DNA of 64,000 bases from positions 13,589,864 to 13,653,863 of the forward strand of contig JACGWO010000008.1 of NCBI GenBank assembly GCA_034509735.1, written 5' to 3'. The notes below the pieces were generated by a model that saw only the letters and a program-made list of their open reading frames with translations, did no database searches and was not told the origin of the DNA. The position numbers were made by a program, and so were the translations under genes. Source of the stretch: Sesamum alatum (lineage: Eukaryota; Streptophyta; Magnoliopsida; Lamiales; Pedaliaceae). This document shows, piece by piece, positions 21,421-31,500 of this stretch; positions within the stretch are counted from its first letter, which is position 1; every line of letters starts with the position of its first letter.

Positions 21421-22455
21421 TCATTGGGGTTTATCGGGAAATCCCCCTACGGCATTCACTTCTGGCAACGCTCCTTGTTGCAACGATGGGCATGCCTCGG
21501 TCGAATGTCCATGCCCCGAGCATATCCCACAAACCATTGCCCCTTGAAACTTTCCTGCAGCTATTTGATGTACATAAACAGTTAGTTCAGAGAGTTTTCC
21601 TGCTAATTCGTTGGTGCTTACCTCATTAACTTTGGAGCCGCCTCCCCCCGGGTGGTAGCCAAACTGCCTATATGTTTCCGCCATGGTAGAGATTAAACGA
21701 CGTGCCTCGTCTGGGGTCTTGTCAACTAGGGCTCCACCGCTTGCGGCATCTACCATCCCTCTATCATTTCCAGACAGCCCTTCCTAAAAGTATTGGATGA
21801 GGAGTGGTTCGGTAATCTGGTGGTTGGGGTAACTCGCAACAAGTTCCTTGAATCTCTTCCAATACTCATACAAGGATTCACCATTTAACTGCCTAATTCC
21901 ACAAATCTCCTTCCGAATGTGAGTGGCCTTGGACGCAAGGAAGAATTTCTGCAAGAAATGTGATTACATGTCTGCCCATGTCTGAATGGATCCTGATGGA
22001 AGATAGTATAGCTAATCTTTAGCCTTGTCCTTCAGTGAGAACGGGAAAGCTCTCAGTCTCACTTGTTTATCCGTCACTCCTTGGGGTTTCATTCCTGAGC
22101 ACACCACATGAAATTCTTTCAAGTGTTTGTGCGGGTCTTCTCCTGCAAGACCATGCAAAGCAGGATGTAAGTGGATTAGTCCGAATTTTAACTCAAAATC
22201 AGCATCATCATCATGAAATGGAATGCATAAAGGTAGTTGATCAGGATTCGGTGCATTAATCTCCTTTATAGTTCTCCAGTTATTAACCGCCATCTCGATC
22301 TCAGGTTCGTCAAAAGTAGATTCTCCTCCAACAATTGAATCCGTGTTGAGTCTCGCCCGAGTCCTCTTTTGCTTGGTCTCTTTCCTCAGTCGGCGCGTTG
22401 TTTTCTCGATTTCTAGGTTGAACTGTAATTCACCTGTTTGAGAAGATCGCGGCAT
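21421..22455 (-). pseudogene. gag: Gag of Athila-like element
   Basis: Gag builds the particle and binds RNA. The first part (22012-22455) starts MPRSSQTGELQF and holds the capsid-like DPHKHLKEFHVVCSGMK block. A stop lies near 22010, after which WADM and LYEYWKRFKELV continue in the same direction. The last part (21421-21756) carries the zinc knuckle CGICSGHGHSTEAC (C-X2-C-X4-H-X4-C). A further break near 21785 splits the gene. The start is about 60 bp inside the PBS, as expected. Confidence 0.9.
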
Positions 22456-22517
22456 AAAAAAAAGAGATCAACAAACTAGGATGAAGCACAGCAAGATCAA
22501 GAAAATTCAAATAAGTT

Positions 22518-22534
22518 CCCCGGCAACAGTGCCA
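22518..22534 (-). other. PBS, tRNA-Asp type
   Basis: The + strand reads CCCCGGCAACAGTGCCA. This matches the 3' end of plant tRNA-Asp (CCCCGGCAACGGCGCCA) with two mismatches. It sits a few bases from the 5' LTR, as in Athila elements. Confidence 0.88.
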
Positions 22535-22539
22535 AAATT

Positions 22540-23812
22540 TGAGCGGTTGTCGAAGCCCGTCAAATATAAAGACTAATTCTAAACTCTAGAAGTCGTGGAA
22601 CCAGGTCGAATCCCTAGGGAACTATTGATTAATTTCTCGATCTAATTGTAGTAACAAAAAAGGGGTTATGAATTGAGTACTTGGTGTGAATGAACTAGAA
22701 CTAAATTAAGAAAAATCATAAGTAAATAACTGAGATGAGATTATAGATGAAAAGTCCAATTCAAGAGGTTCGTCACACCAATCGTTAGATCGATCATAGG
22801 TCACTAAGGGTTTATTCCATAACCAAGCATTCAACTTTAAAATCCATTAGGATAGCCATAACAAATTCCCATTTTCCTATTGTAATGGACTTGACTCAAG
22901 CATCTAAACCCAAACTTATTATATCAAATCTGGGCACGATAGCATTCCATACCACATCAATAATAGCATTTACATCAATGGAAACAGTTGAATCTAGATC
23001 AAACAATCGACATAGCTGCAATTATCTAACCTAGTTTCCTCGTCCCTATAAATAAATCATGCAAAGCACATGATAAATTTGCTCGCTACTCATACCACTC
23101 ATTCATGAAAATTACGGATCGTTGAACTCATATATAGCAATAGAATAATTAATATTGAATCGAATTGTCAGATCTATCAATAATAATCATTCCGTTCACA
23201 GTAAATCAAGACGATAAATACTTGGCAAAATCAGATAAATTCAAGACCTCAAAACATAACAATTGGGTTTAACGTTTCCCTTGAATCGGAATAGAAAAAT
23301 TAGCTATTAAACATGTTCATAGCAAAACAAGATATTCTAAACGAAAGCATGAATTCAGAGGAAGAGAGAAAAACGATGATCAAAAGATGTTTCTTCTCTG
23401 CGTTCTTGTCTTCTTTTTATACTTGAGAGTCCCCCTTCAATGCGACTTCAGAGTCCTCATTTCATGCAACTTCAAAGTCCTTTATTCATGCAACTTCAGA
23501 GTCCTCTTTTTATGCGTGTCTCTTCCGTAAAATCAGGAAAGAGATCTTTTCAAAACTCTTCTTCTTTTCCCGCACAAACTCAGGTGTCGGATAGGGCGTG
23601 ATCCTACCCTAATGGTTGTTCAAGTCTGCTCATGACTGTTTGTACTTGATCTTTTTTCTGTTTTCCTTTGGGGCTTTTTAATTTCTTTTCTTCATAACGG
23701 GTCAATATCGATCCTTCATTCAAAAACCGCATAATTCGATTATAAATGGGAAGGAAACCTTTAAAACCATTCGAATTAAGCATGCGTATGAGAGATGAAA
23801 TGCACCCTATCA
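22540..23812 (-). repeat. 5' LTR of Athila-like element
   Basis: TGAGCGGTTG...CCCTATCA on the + strand, 1273 bp. On the - strand TATAAAAAG at 23413-23421 is a likely TATA box. The outer about 210 bp is repeated next to it (see 23601-24204). Confidence 0.93.
23413..23421 (-). promoter_or_regulatory. TATA box of Athila 5' LTR
   Basis: TATAAAAAG read on the - strand, about 390 bp inside the LTR; the 3' LTR has TATAAAGGG at the same place. Confidence 0.5.
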
Positions 23813-24204
23813 AGCACATTCGCGTAATCTACCAAGACACAAACCCTAGCATAGTCCAGTTGCCACACCTACTGGTGATTGAGATAAAGAGGTTTACCAA
23901 CATCACGCCCCTAATGGTTGTTCAAGTCTACTCATGACTATTTGTACTTGATCTCTTTTCTGTTTTCCTTTGGGACTTTTTAACTTCTTTGCTTCACAAT
24001 GGGTCAATATCGATCCTTCATTCAAAAACCGCATAATTCGATTATAAATGGGAAGGAAACCTTTAAAAACCATTCGAATTAAGCATGCGTATGAGAGATG
24101 AAATGCACCCTCTCAAGCACATTCGCGTAATCTACCAAGACACAAACCCTAGCATAGTCCAATTGCCACACCTACTGGTGATTGAGATAAAAAGGTTTAC
24201 CAAC
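23601..24204. repeat. Tandem duplication of LTR edge plus flank
   Basis: Unit 1 (23601-23901) and unit 2 (23902-24204) each hold the last about 210 bp of the Athila LTR, the AGCAC target site and about 85 bp of LINE ORF1. They join at GGTTTACCAAC|ATCACGCCC. The units differ at several sites, so the duplication is not recent. Confidence 0.88.
23813..23817. repeat. Target site duplication AGCAC, right
   Basis: Matches 12334-12338 exactly; a further copy at 24116-24120 comes from the tandem duplication. Confidence 0.9.
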
Positions 24205-25154
24205 TTCACTAACAACCACATTGAGACCCCTCATGTGTCCAATATACCACGAGCAAGCTGTGCAGATTGATCCAAATCGGGACATTAGTAAGCGCACGGT
24301 TTTTGAGTGCAAAGCTAGACTCCCATTTCTGCAGGAGTATAGGTTGCCCTTGAAAGAGCCAAGGGCCTCCAATGGCTTCCTCCATTGCTGCCACTGTTTT
24401 AAACATGAAAAAATACAAAAATTACTACTCATAGCAATAACCTCATGTATACCCAGCCAAATAGGTGTAACATAAGCCTGTAAATGGTGGAAATAAGGTC
24501 TCTTTCCGAAGAAGTAGCCAACGGCCGTAGCATGCCACCGTCTGGCTCCATTCTCCGTCATTTCAATTATTGGTCGAACCACGATCTCTCCATTTTGAAC
24601 TTCTGGTGGAACATGGTTGAGGATTCTACAAGTGGACTTTGTGCAGCCCTCCACCAACACATCCCTCAGCGCAGGAGTTAATCGCACCTTCCCAATGTAG
24701 ATCTCATCTGGCAGCTTCACCGTCGAACGGGGTTCTTGTTTTATAGATTGGGTCGTACGCACAACTATCGGGATAACAGTTCCCATGGTAGACGGTGACC
24801 CGCCATGTGAAACCTCACCATGCACAACCACATCGCCCACACTCCCACCCCCAAAATGCTCGTTTGGCGCTGTCATCTTGGCCCTGCTATCCTTAAACCG
24901 CGCAACCCACCGACCAGTCAGTGAAGCCAATTCTTGCAACCAAGAGTCATCGCCGCTGTCAACAACTCGTGTAGCCAGTTTTGCCACAAAACGGCAAAAT
25001 CGAACACTTTTTCCCACTCTCCAACTGCTCGATCGTAGCCCTCATCCTTATCCTTATAGCCAGCCGCCTCCTCCTCGCCGGGCTCGTCACTACCTATAAG
25101 GTTAGGATTTGCATGATTAGAGAGAGAAAAGAGAGTATTCTGTTGAGAATCCAT
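24116..25154 (-). pseudogene. LINE ORF1, DUF4283-like N-terminal part
   Basis: ORF1 is the RNA-binding partner of the LINE reverse transcriptase. A likely start is the ATG at 25154 (MDSQQNTLFSLSNHANPNL). The frame changes near 25000 into a long open stretch to 24172. That stretch carries GYFFGKRPYFHHLQAYV and, in the neighbouring frame, MEEAIGGPWLFQGQPILLQK, both typical of the DUF4283 domain of plant LINE ORF1 proteins. EVGKPFYLNHQ is followed by a stop, then LDYARVCVL continues in the same frame to the Athila insertion. It is therefore broken by one stop, frameshifts and the insertion. Confidence 0.85.
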
Positions 25155-25547
25155 GTTTTCCTAGACGGAATCAATGTTTTCCCAGATGGAAAAGAAAAAA
25201 TCTTGATAATTCAATTGAATTTCTCCCTTCCTTACCTATTTGGCCACCCTCTCCCCATCACCCCACGCCGGCTGGCCGCCCCCTTCCCTCCACCATCACC
25301 TTCCCCCTTGTCGTTGCGCCCCTTCACCTTGTCACCCCGCCGATGCGCCTTCTCCTCTCCCCCACTGCTGCACCCACCTCTGCGCTTCTCCTTCCCCACC
25401 GTTGTGCCTACCTCTACGCTTCTCTCCAACCACGTTGTGCTCCTTCCCTCCCCTTTTCTAGATCGTCGGTCGCCGCTTCCCCTACCTATCAAATCGGCAT
25501 CCGCCTCTACCTCTATCGCCTCACCCTTTTGCTCTCGTCAATATTTG
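25155..25547. other. C-rich region beside LINE
   Basis: Pyrimidine-rich repeats such as CTACGCTTCTC and CTGCGCTTCTCC occur here. Open frames on both strands look compositional. It may be the LINE 5' UTR. Confidence 0.4.
25543..25547. repeat. Solo LTR target duplication ATTTG, left
   Basis: Repeated exactly at 27527-27531. Confidence 0.8.
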
Positions 25548-27526
25548 TGTTAGAATAGGTGACCATGTAGCCAATCTTGGCAGGCGAAATGTAACCTATG
25601 TCTAGACAATTTCAAGGATTTGATATATTATTAATGAATAAAGAAGTAAAATTCATTTGGCATTACTTTGTTTGTGTTCACTTTATCTACATTACGTATC
25701 TGTTCACTACGCAAACAAAGCCCACGGACTGAAAACGTATTTCGGGGACTGAGACTACACTTGGAGGTAGGTCCATGAAATCAGTCTCGCCGAATCAGTC
25801 CGGAAATCTCCAAGTCAAGGAATCTCGAAAATGGGTACCGAGATTCCCCTTGAGACTTGCACTAAGCATCTGCTGTCGTATTTCATCGACGGGTGACGAA
25901 GGTCGTCTAAGCAGTGTTAGTGGGTTAGCCTGCTAGGGAGCAGCTGACTGAGGTGACTCGCAGGAACCGTCTTACGGAGGACCTTGAGTAGGGTCGGCTA
26001 GGTATTAAGTGTGTTCCCGGTTCCAACAGTACAGGTCAAGTCCTTTGACTTGAGGAACTGCTGAGTTTACCTGTATATCAGGTCTGTACCTTAGATATGG
26101 TGAGAGATTGCCAAGAGCACTTAAGTAGTCATAAGCCATGTCTAGGCCAGCTCTGGTGTACAGAGTGACAGTAGTTTCCAAGAAAGGATCTGTCTCATGT
26201 CAAAAGACATTGACAGTTGAGTCTCACATATGCTCTGTGTCTTGTCCCTAAAATCTGTGGCCATAGTAACTGAACAGAAGGGAAGGTTTCCTTTGCGGCG
26301 TTTGGTAAGGACAGACCGACACTTAGGTCCAAAATGGGTACCTGCATCTTCTGTGCCCTAGACCCTAAGTGGTGAGACCGAAGACAGAAGGACGAGTGTA
26401 CTGTTAGAGCCTAAATGTTCATCCCCGAATATTCACCTAGTCTCTAGTGTCATAGACCGTTGCTAGATGCCCACCCATGGTAACGGGCGGATTCTAGGAA
26501 TCCGACCAAGTCTAGCTGAAAGGTGAACCTAAAGAGTCACACAAAATCCACACACATTAAGTATTTAATTTAGAATTAAATATTGGAGAAATGGAATGAT
26601 TAAATTAGATTTAATCGGGTCCTTAATTTTCTTGGAGAGAATTAATTCCTTTTATTAGATAAAAGGGATTAATCTAATAAATTAGATTTATTAGAAAATT
26701 AATTTAATGGGCCTAGAATAAATATTTATATTTATTATATTTATTTATTGCCCTTTGGAATATTTAAATAGGTTTTAAATATTCCATTAAATTAAATTAA
26801 TGGTTGAGATTAAAAGGAGAGATGGATGGCTAGGATTAAATTTGACTAGGTCAAATACTACTTTGACTAGGACTTTTGACTAGGTCAAAATCCTAGTCAA
26901 ATTAGTTTTCCAGAGTTGGAGTTTGAAGAGGATTAAACTCTTCCTCTATAAATAGTCCTAGCCCTTCATCATTAGAGAGATGATGAAACTCCAACACACA
27001 CACACACTACAACTCGGCTCTCTCCTCTCTCCCTCTCGTCCGCCCTCTCTCTCTCTCTCAAGAATATTTTTCTTGTTCTTTTATTTTTGGAACAATCGAA
27101 CATAGGAGGATTAATCCCGTTAACCTAATAACGTGTGATTGATCCATCCTCTCCAAAACACTTGTTCGTTCGCTAGCACGACATGCAAGATACGTGGGTG
27201 GATTGCGTGTTACAATTTGGAGAATCTCACATACGGGATTTGGTGCAAATCGGGGAACAACGCGAGTACCGGTTAGAAGACAAAAAAAGACAATCGGTAG
27301 GTCCCGGTTAAATTTTCGTCCCTCTTTTATTTTTCAATCCTATGGCCTCCATGATTCTTTTTTATGCTTTTAATTCATGAGATACACCGAACACCTCGAA
27401 ACTTCAAGGGAACACCCCTTGAACGTGTTCTTTAATTTACGTAAAGCATGTTTAAATTTTTGTTATTTAATTTTATTCCGCGCTTCCGCATTCGCGCTAT
27501 TTCCCGGGATGATCCACAATCTTTCA
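25548..27526 (+). mobile_element. Solo LTR, probably copia, 1979 bp
   Basis: Starts TGTTAGAATAGG and ends CTTTCA between perfect ATTTG repeats. It has a TATA box at 26947-26954 followed by CT-rich leader (27000-27060). Its end resembles plant copia LTRs (TTCCGCGCTTCCGCATTCGCG, then CCCGGGAT, read in pieces near 27475-27510). No PBS, internal domain or second LTR is present, so it is the product of LTR-LTR recombination. Confidence 0.82.
26947..26954 (+). promoter_or_regulatory. TATA box in solo LTR
   Basis: CTATAAATAG context, upstream of an AC- and CT-rich leader; a likely promoter that could still start transcription. Confidence 0.55.
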
Positions 27527-27639
27527 ATTTGTATATATGGTATATCAATATGTGATAGACATAACGATTGGTGAGACTGTATATATTTTATATATTATTT
27601 ATTGTATAAATTTTCTTTTGTAACCTAAAAAAAATTGAG

Positions 27640-27985
27640 CCATTGATCGTACCTAAATGGACGTAAGTTATTGATTTTTATATCAAATATAAACCGCTAA
27701 ACTAAATCAGAAAAAATATAGACTATCGATTTGTTTATAAATCTGAACCATTGATATATATCTATAAAACGAGATCTAACGATTTATGATTAAGAGCATA
27801 ACTATCATTTTATATCAAAATGTTAAGCAAAATCGCACCCAAAGTGCATGTAGAAACCTCCTACGTGAAGGGAGTCTTCTGCTAGTTTTTTTAACATTGA
27901 AGGGGGTAAATTGATGTTTCTTTTTTCACAAGGGGGCTATCTGCCTATTTCTTATATCACAGGTAAGTAAATTGCAATTTGCCCC
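27640..27985 (-). repeat. Right arm of the large foldback
   Basis: Inverted partner of 8300-8560; ends GCAATTTGCCCC next to the 9-bp duplication ATTAATTTA at 27986-27994. Confidence 0.72.
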
Positions 27986-27994
27986 ATTAATTTA
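27986..27994. repeat. 9-bp target site duplication, right
   Basis: ATTAATTTA, identical to 8291-8299. Confidence 0.8.
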
Positions 27995-28342
27995 TTTCTC
28001 ATTTATAATTTTGTTTTATTATGATAGATATTGAAATTCCATTCATTCTAATTGTTTATTAAATGAGTGGAAAGAATCACTCTCCATATTTACAGACGAG
28101 GTTTTGGCTCTTATTTATTGGTCACATTCTCGTAACAATGATGGCAATTATGCTAAATCCAAATCGTGTTCACAGAAATTTTCTACAATCCTCACTAAAA
28201 CTATCTAGACACTTTTACATATACACACTTCTAGTTTACAATTACTATATATTCCATAGTTGTGGCAAATTGGAATTTCAGAACTGGGATCAGTAAAGAT
28301 CAACCTTGGGTAATTACATCGTCTTTATACTTAGTCACTTAT
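27995..28342. other. Unassigned spacer
   Basis: AT-rich; a 77-codon + strand reading shows no family signal. Confidence 0.4.
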
Positions 28343-28844
28343 ATGCTTTTGGTTCCTTAAAAGTTTAAACTACGGTTTAGTTCCTATTTTCACCTTTTTT
28401 AATAGTTTGCATCCTATAAGTTTGGATGTCAAATCTTACGGGAAATTGATCAAGTGAAAGGCACATGATCACTTTAGGAGTACGACAGATTTTGATTCCT
28501 GCCAGAATTGAACTTGTTGTCTATACACTTTAACAATTTCGACCGTTATTCCCCAAATTTTGATTACGGCAACTAAAAGGAATACTTTTGCCATGTTTTG
28601 AGCAGAAAATGGTGAAAATGTTGAGAATTTCATACGTGTATATATATATATATATATATACAGAAACACGCTCAATTTTGGCAGGAATTCGTAGTTGTCT
28701 TCTCTTCCAAAGTAATCACATTCCTCCTACATGATCACTTTCTGTTGGATTAACACACAAATTAATGATAGGATGAAAATTATCAAAAAAAGATATGAAA
28801 ATTTGGGACTAAATCGTAAGTTAAACCTTTTAAGAACAAAACAT
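28343..28844. mobile_element. Foldback MITE, family C
   Basis: Left arm ATGCTTTTGGTTCCTTAAAAG and right arm CTTTTAAGAACAAAACAT are inverted, and the similarity continues inward to CTGCCAGAATTG / CAATTTTGGCAGG. The loop holds a (TA)n tract at 28638-28660. No target duplication or ORF is clear. Confidence 0.72.
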
Positions 28845-28858
28845 AAATAATTAATTAA

Positions 28859-30712
28859 GGGAAAATGCATTTTACCCCCTATGTTATGGGTAATGTGCAA
28901 TAACCCCCTGTGTTAATTTAGTTGGCAAAAAATCCCCCTGTGTTATTAAGAATGAAGCAAGAAGGCCCCTCAGTGCGTGAAGTGGTGTTCACGCGCAGAA
29001 GCTGCGCTTTGTTGATGTTTTTTACTCTTTTTCTGACTGTTTTGCCCTTTGTTGTGTAATTTAAAATGGATGAACTATCACCATTTCCTTGTCACATTTC
29101 TAGGTGAAAAAAGAGAGCAGAAAGGCTTCAAAATGAAAAATTGACTCCTGTGAGTACAAGCAACAACTCGATTTGAGGTTTTCGAAATTAATGTTTGAAT
29201 TCAAAGTTATGTTTGCAAATTAAGTTAGTAAATTTGTTGTTTTTTGTTTGTTATGTTAATAATTGATTCTGTGAATAAAGAGAAACGAAGTTAAAATTGG
29301 ACATTAGGATAAAAATAAGAACAGGAAAAAGGTTTTCAGTCCAACTGCCAGAGACGAAAACATATGGGTGCAAAAGTATTCAACCCCAAAACAGGCCATT
29401 AGCATTAACAACCTATTTACATTCACAACCTATTTTCAAGACAGAATCAATTCACATCCACATTCAAAAGAAAACCAACAACAATTCACATTCTGAACTA
29501 CAAAAAACAACATAGAACACTATGGTTTCCATGGTCTTCTCTTGCTTCTTTTTTGATTTTGTCCAACACCTCTGTTATAGTTGGCATTTTGTTGTATTTG
29601 CTTTTTGTAGGATTTGATGGCCTTGGTGTATCACCAACTGGAGTAAAAACTATTCCAGCTGAACTTTCAACAGATCGACTAAGCAGAGATGCATTTCTGG
29701 GGCCTTGGTAGGTAATTTGTTCCTCTAGAAAACAAAGAAGATAGTTAAGCATAAGTTTTTACTTCTAAAATTACATAAACTTTGCAATTTTTTGCTTATC
29801 ATAGGAGTTGTAAATCTACTTATAGGCTGTTGATTTTTAGCTTATCATAGGCAGATTTTGTCTTCTTCTTAAATTCCAAAAGAAGTAAATTAGGTTACAG
29901 TTTATAAGCCATATAAACCTTGAAAACTGAAAATAAATTACCTTATGAGCCCTTTTCCTGACTGTTGTAGTAGGTTGCTCCTGGCTAGCAACTGGTGCTT
30001 AAGATACTTGAGGGATCTCTTCTGGAATACTTCCCTGCAAAATTCTTGTTAGTATTTAAACTTTGGGAATTAAACTGAGAAATGCAAGATTCATATAATT
30101 AACTTGAAGTATTTGGATTTTAGATTAATTGGATTGCCTCAGCTTCCTTTGTTGTGGCCTACTTCAAAGCACTTGTTGTATGTGTATGTCAACCCCTTCT
30201 CGGTTGACACCCTGCTTTGTTGTAGCTCATCAAGGCCCTTTCTCCTCAGTATCTTTGGACTACCTCTCTTCTTTTTCATTGGGGTGGTCTAAAGGGCTAA
30301 AATGTTGTACTGTAGTCTTTAACCCCAGGGACAGAATGTGTCATCTCACTATAGACCCTTATATATATTTCTTTCTTATAACAGTTTCCGACAAACTCAT
30401 CAATTTGGACTTTTTTTAACCCAATTGTTGCACATGTATGGCATCAATGGTATCCATTCAATTGAAACATGCCACAACTTCATTTTTTTTTTTTTGTCTA
30501 AATCCACCCCAAACTGTCCAAAAAATGGTCTATTTCAAACTCATTAGCCCCACACCATCTACTAAAACAGTTTCTAGCTGCCATTTGTTGTTTATTTATT
30601 TTTTTCAGAATGTTGGGACAAACTATTCCTGCATATTCTTTTATCCCCTCCCTTTTCTAATGCAGCCTCATCATTAGCTTCGTTTTTATCAATTCGAACA
30701 TTGTGATTATAG
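28859..30712 (-). mobile_element. MULE fragment, 3' half
   Basis: The left terminus GGGAAAATGCATTTTACCCC resembles that of the other MULE-like repeats here. The transposase C-terminal half reads leftward from 30712. The N-terminal half and right terminus are missing. Confidence 0.7.
29498..30712 (-). pseudogene. MULE transposase, C-terminal half
   Basis: MULE transposase cuts and moves Mutator-like elements. Reading leftward through stops and shifts: MFELIKTKLM, IVCPNILKKI, ARNCFSRWCGANEFEID, then a SWIM zinc-finger relic (KLWHVSIEWIPLMPYM). After it come VDEFVGNCYKKEIYIRVYSE and PGVKDY, a KKKRGSPKILRRKGLDELQ segment and a C-terminal zinc-knuckle-like stretch (CFEVGHNKGS). The last part, 29498-29752, holds KMPTITEVLDKIKKEA. 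This order is that of plant MULE C-termini. The DDE core and N-terminal DNA-binding part are absent. Non-functional. Confidence 0.8.
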
Positions 30713-30777
30713 GTTTACCCCTTGCTCCGAGAATATAATTATTGCTGAATTATTGCAGTAGTTTCAATCAAATATTG

Positions 30778-30897
30778 ATTTCAAGGGGAAAAAAGAAAGT
30801 GAATCCCCCATTCACATTTGTTAAATTGATAAGTGAAATGCCCCTTAGTGGATATCCGACAAAATTAGAATTGATAAGCGAAGTGTCCCCTTGAAAT
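30778..30897. repeat. Small inverted repeat element, 120 bp
   Basis: ATTTCAAGGGGA (30778) and TCCCCTTGAAAT (30886) are perfect 12-bp inverted ends. GATAAGYGAARTGYCCC occurs twice inside. A possible tiny MITE. Confidence 0.55.
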
Positions 30898-30976
30898 TAA
30901 AATGTACAGACCTGAATATGCTTTGTTACTATTAGTTGATTCCTGTATAAAATACATCTCTTTTTTTCTTTTAATA

Positions 30977-31403
30977 TTAGCTGTCGAGGCACGTCGTTCT
31001 TACGTGGATATAATAAATAACTTTTTACGTCTGAAAATATATTATAAATAAAAATAAAATATATAAACTAACACATCACATTAAAAAAAAAGAAGAAAAG
31101 AAAAAAAATAATTTATCAATTAATATAAAATTTGAAAAGTTGAATAAAGTAGTTATCTTATCAATTGGGGGTTATTTTTGGCATTACAAAAAAGTGGTGC
31201 GGCGGTGTCATTAACCATCTTTTATGAGTAAAAAAGGAGAAAGAAAAAACTATTTATCAATTAATATAAAATTTGGAAACTTGAATAAAGTAGTCATCTT
31301 ATCAATTGGGGGTTATTTTTAGTATTACAAAAAAGTGGTATGACGGTGTCATTAACCGCCATTTATGAGTAAAATAGTGGCTTCTTTTATATAATAGTAT
31401 AGA
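30977..31403 (-). mobile_element. Non-autonomous Helitron, 427 bp
   Basis: On the - strand it starts A^TCTATACTATTATATAA (at 31403) and ends CTAA^T (at 30977). The 3' hairpin CACGT/ACGTG with a 7-nt loop sits at the place of the GCACGC/GCGTGC hairpin of the copy at 164-452. It contains a 141-bp internal tandem duplication (31111-31251 and 31252-31390) including CAATTGGGGGTTATTTTT. No protein. Confidence 0.8.
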
Positions 31404-31500
31404 TTAAAGAAATAGCAATGGCATGCGGCGCATATAATAAATAATATTTCACGCTTTAAAATATATTATAAATAAAAATAAAATATTTAAACTAACACCA
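31404..31500 (-). mobile_element. Helitron 3' fragment
   Basis: GCGCATATAATAAATAATATTTCACGC through TTTAAACTAACACCA repeats the 3' part of the adjacent Helitron (read in short words: AAAATATATTATAAATAAAA). It is truncated and its hairpin is altered. Confidence 0.6.

Larger units (their letters stand above)
12339..23812 (-). mobile_element. Athila-like Ty3/gypsy LTR retrotransposon, 11.5 kb
   Basis: Complete structure on the - strand: 5' LTR 22540-23812, PBS, gag, protease, RT/RNase H, integrase, downstream env-like gene, PPT, 3' LTR 12339-13614. The LTRs are TG...CA and the 5-bp TSD AGCAC is perfect. The tRNA-Asp-type PBS, the protease sequence and the extra gene after integrase point to the Athila lineage. 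All genes carry stops or frameshifts, so it is no longer autonomous. The LTRs differ at about 20 sites over the first 300 bp, so the insertion is fairly old. Confidence 0.93.
23813..25547 (-). mobile_element. L1-type LINE, 5' segment
   Basis: Holds LINE ORF1 and its 5' region. Its left edge at the AGCAC site continues, in the same reading frame, at 12338. The 5' end is not sharply defined; 25210-25547 is C-rich on the + strand and may be the LINE 5' UTR. Confidence 0.75.
8300..27985. mobile_element. MULE-type foldback element holding a nest of insertions
   Basis: The left arm (about 8300-8560) and right arm (about 27640-27985) are inverted copies. GGAAATATTACAATTTACCC pairs with the complement of the right end, and ATCAATCGTTGGATCTTG pairs with the complement of AACGAGATCTAACGATTTATGAT. 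Both outer ends abut ATTAATTTA. Without the later insertions the element would be under about 1 kb. It encodes nothing of its own. A LINE, an Athila-like element and a solo LTR fill the inside. Confidence 0.78.

Noticed and set aside
25232..25558. Protein-coding gene in the C-rich segment
   Set aside because: Proline/serine- and arginine-rich readings on both strands are compositional; the segment is better explained as LINE 5' sequence.
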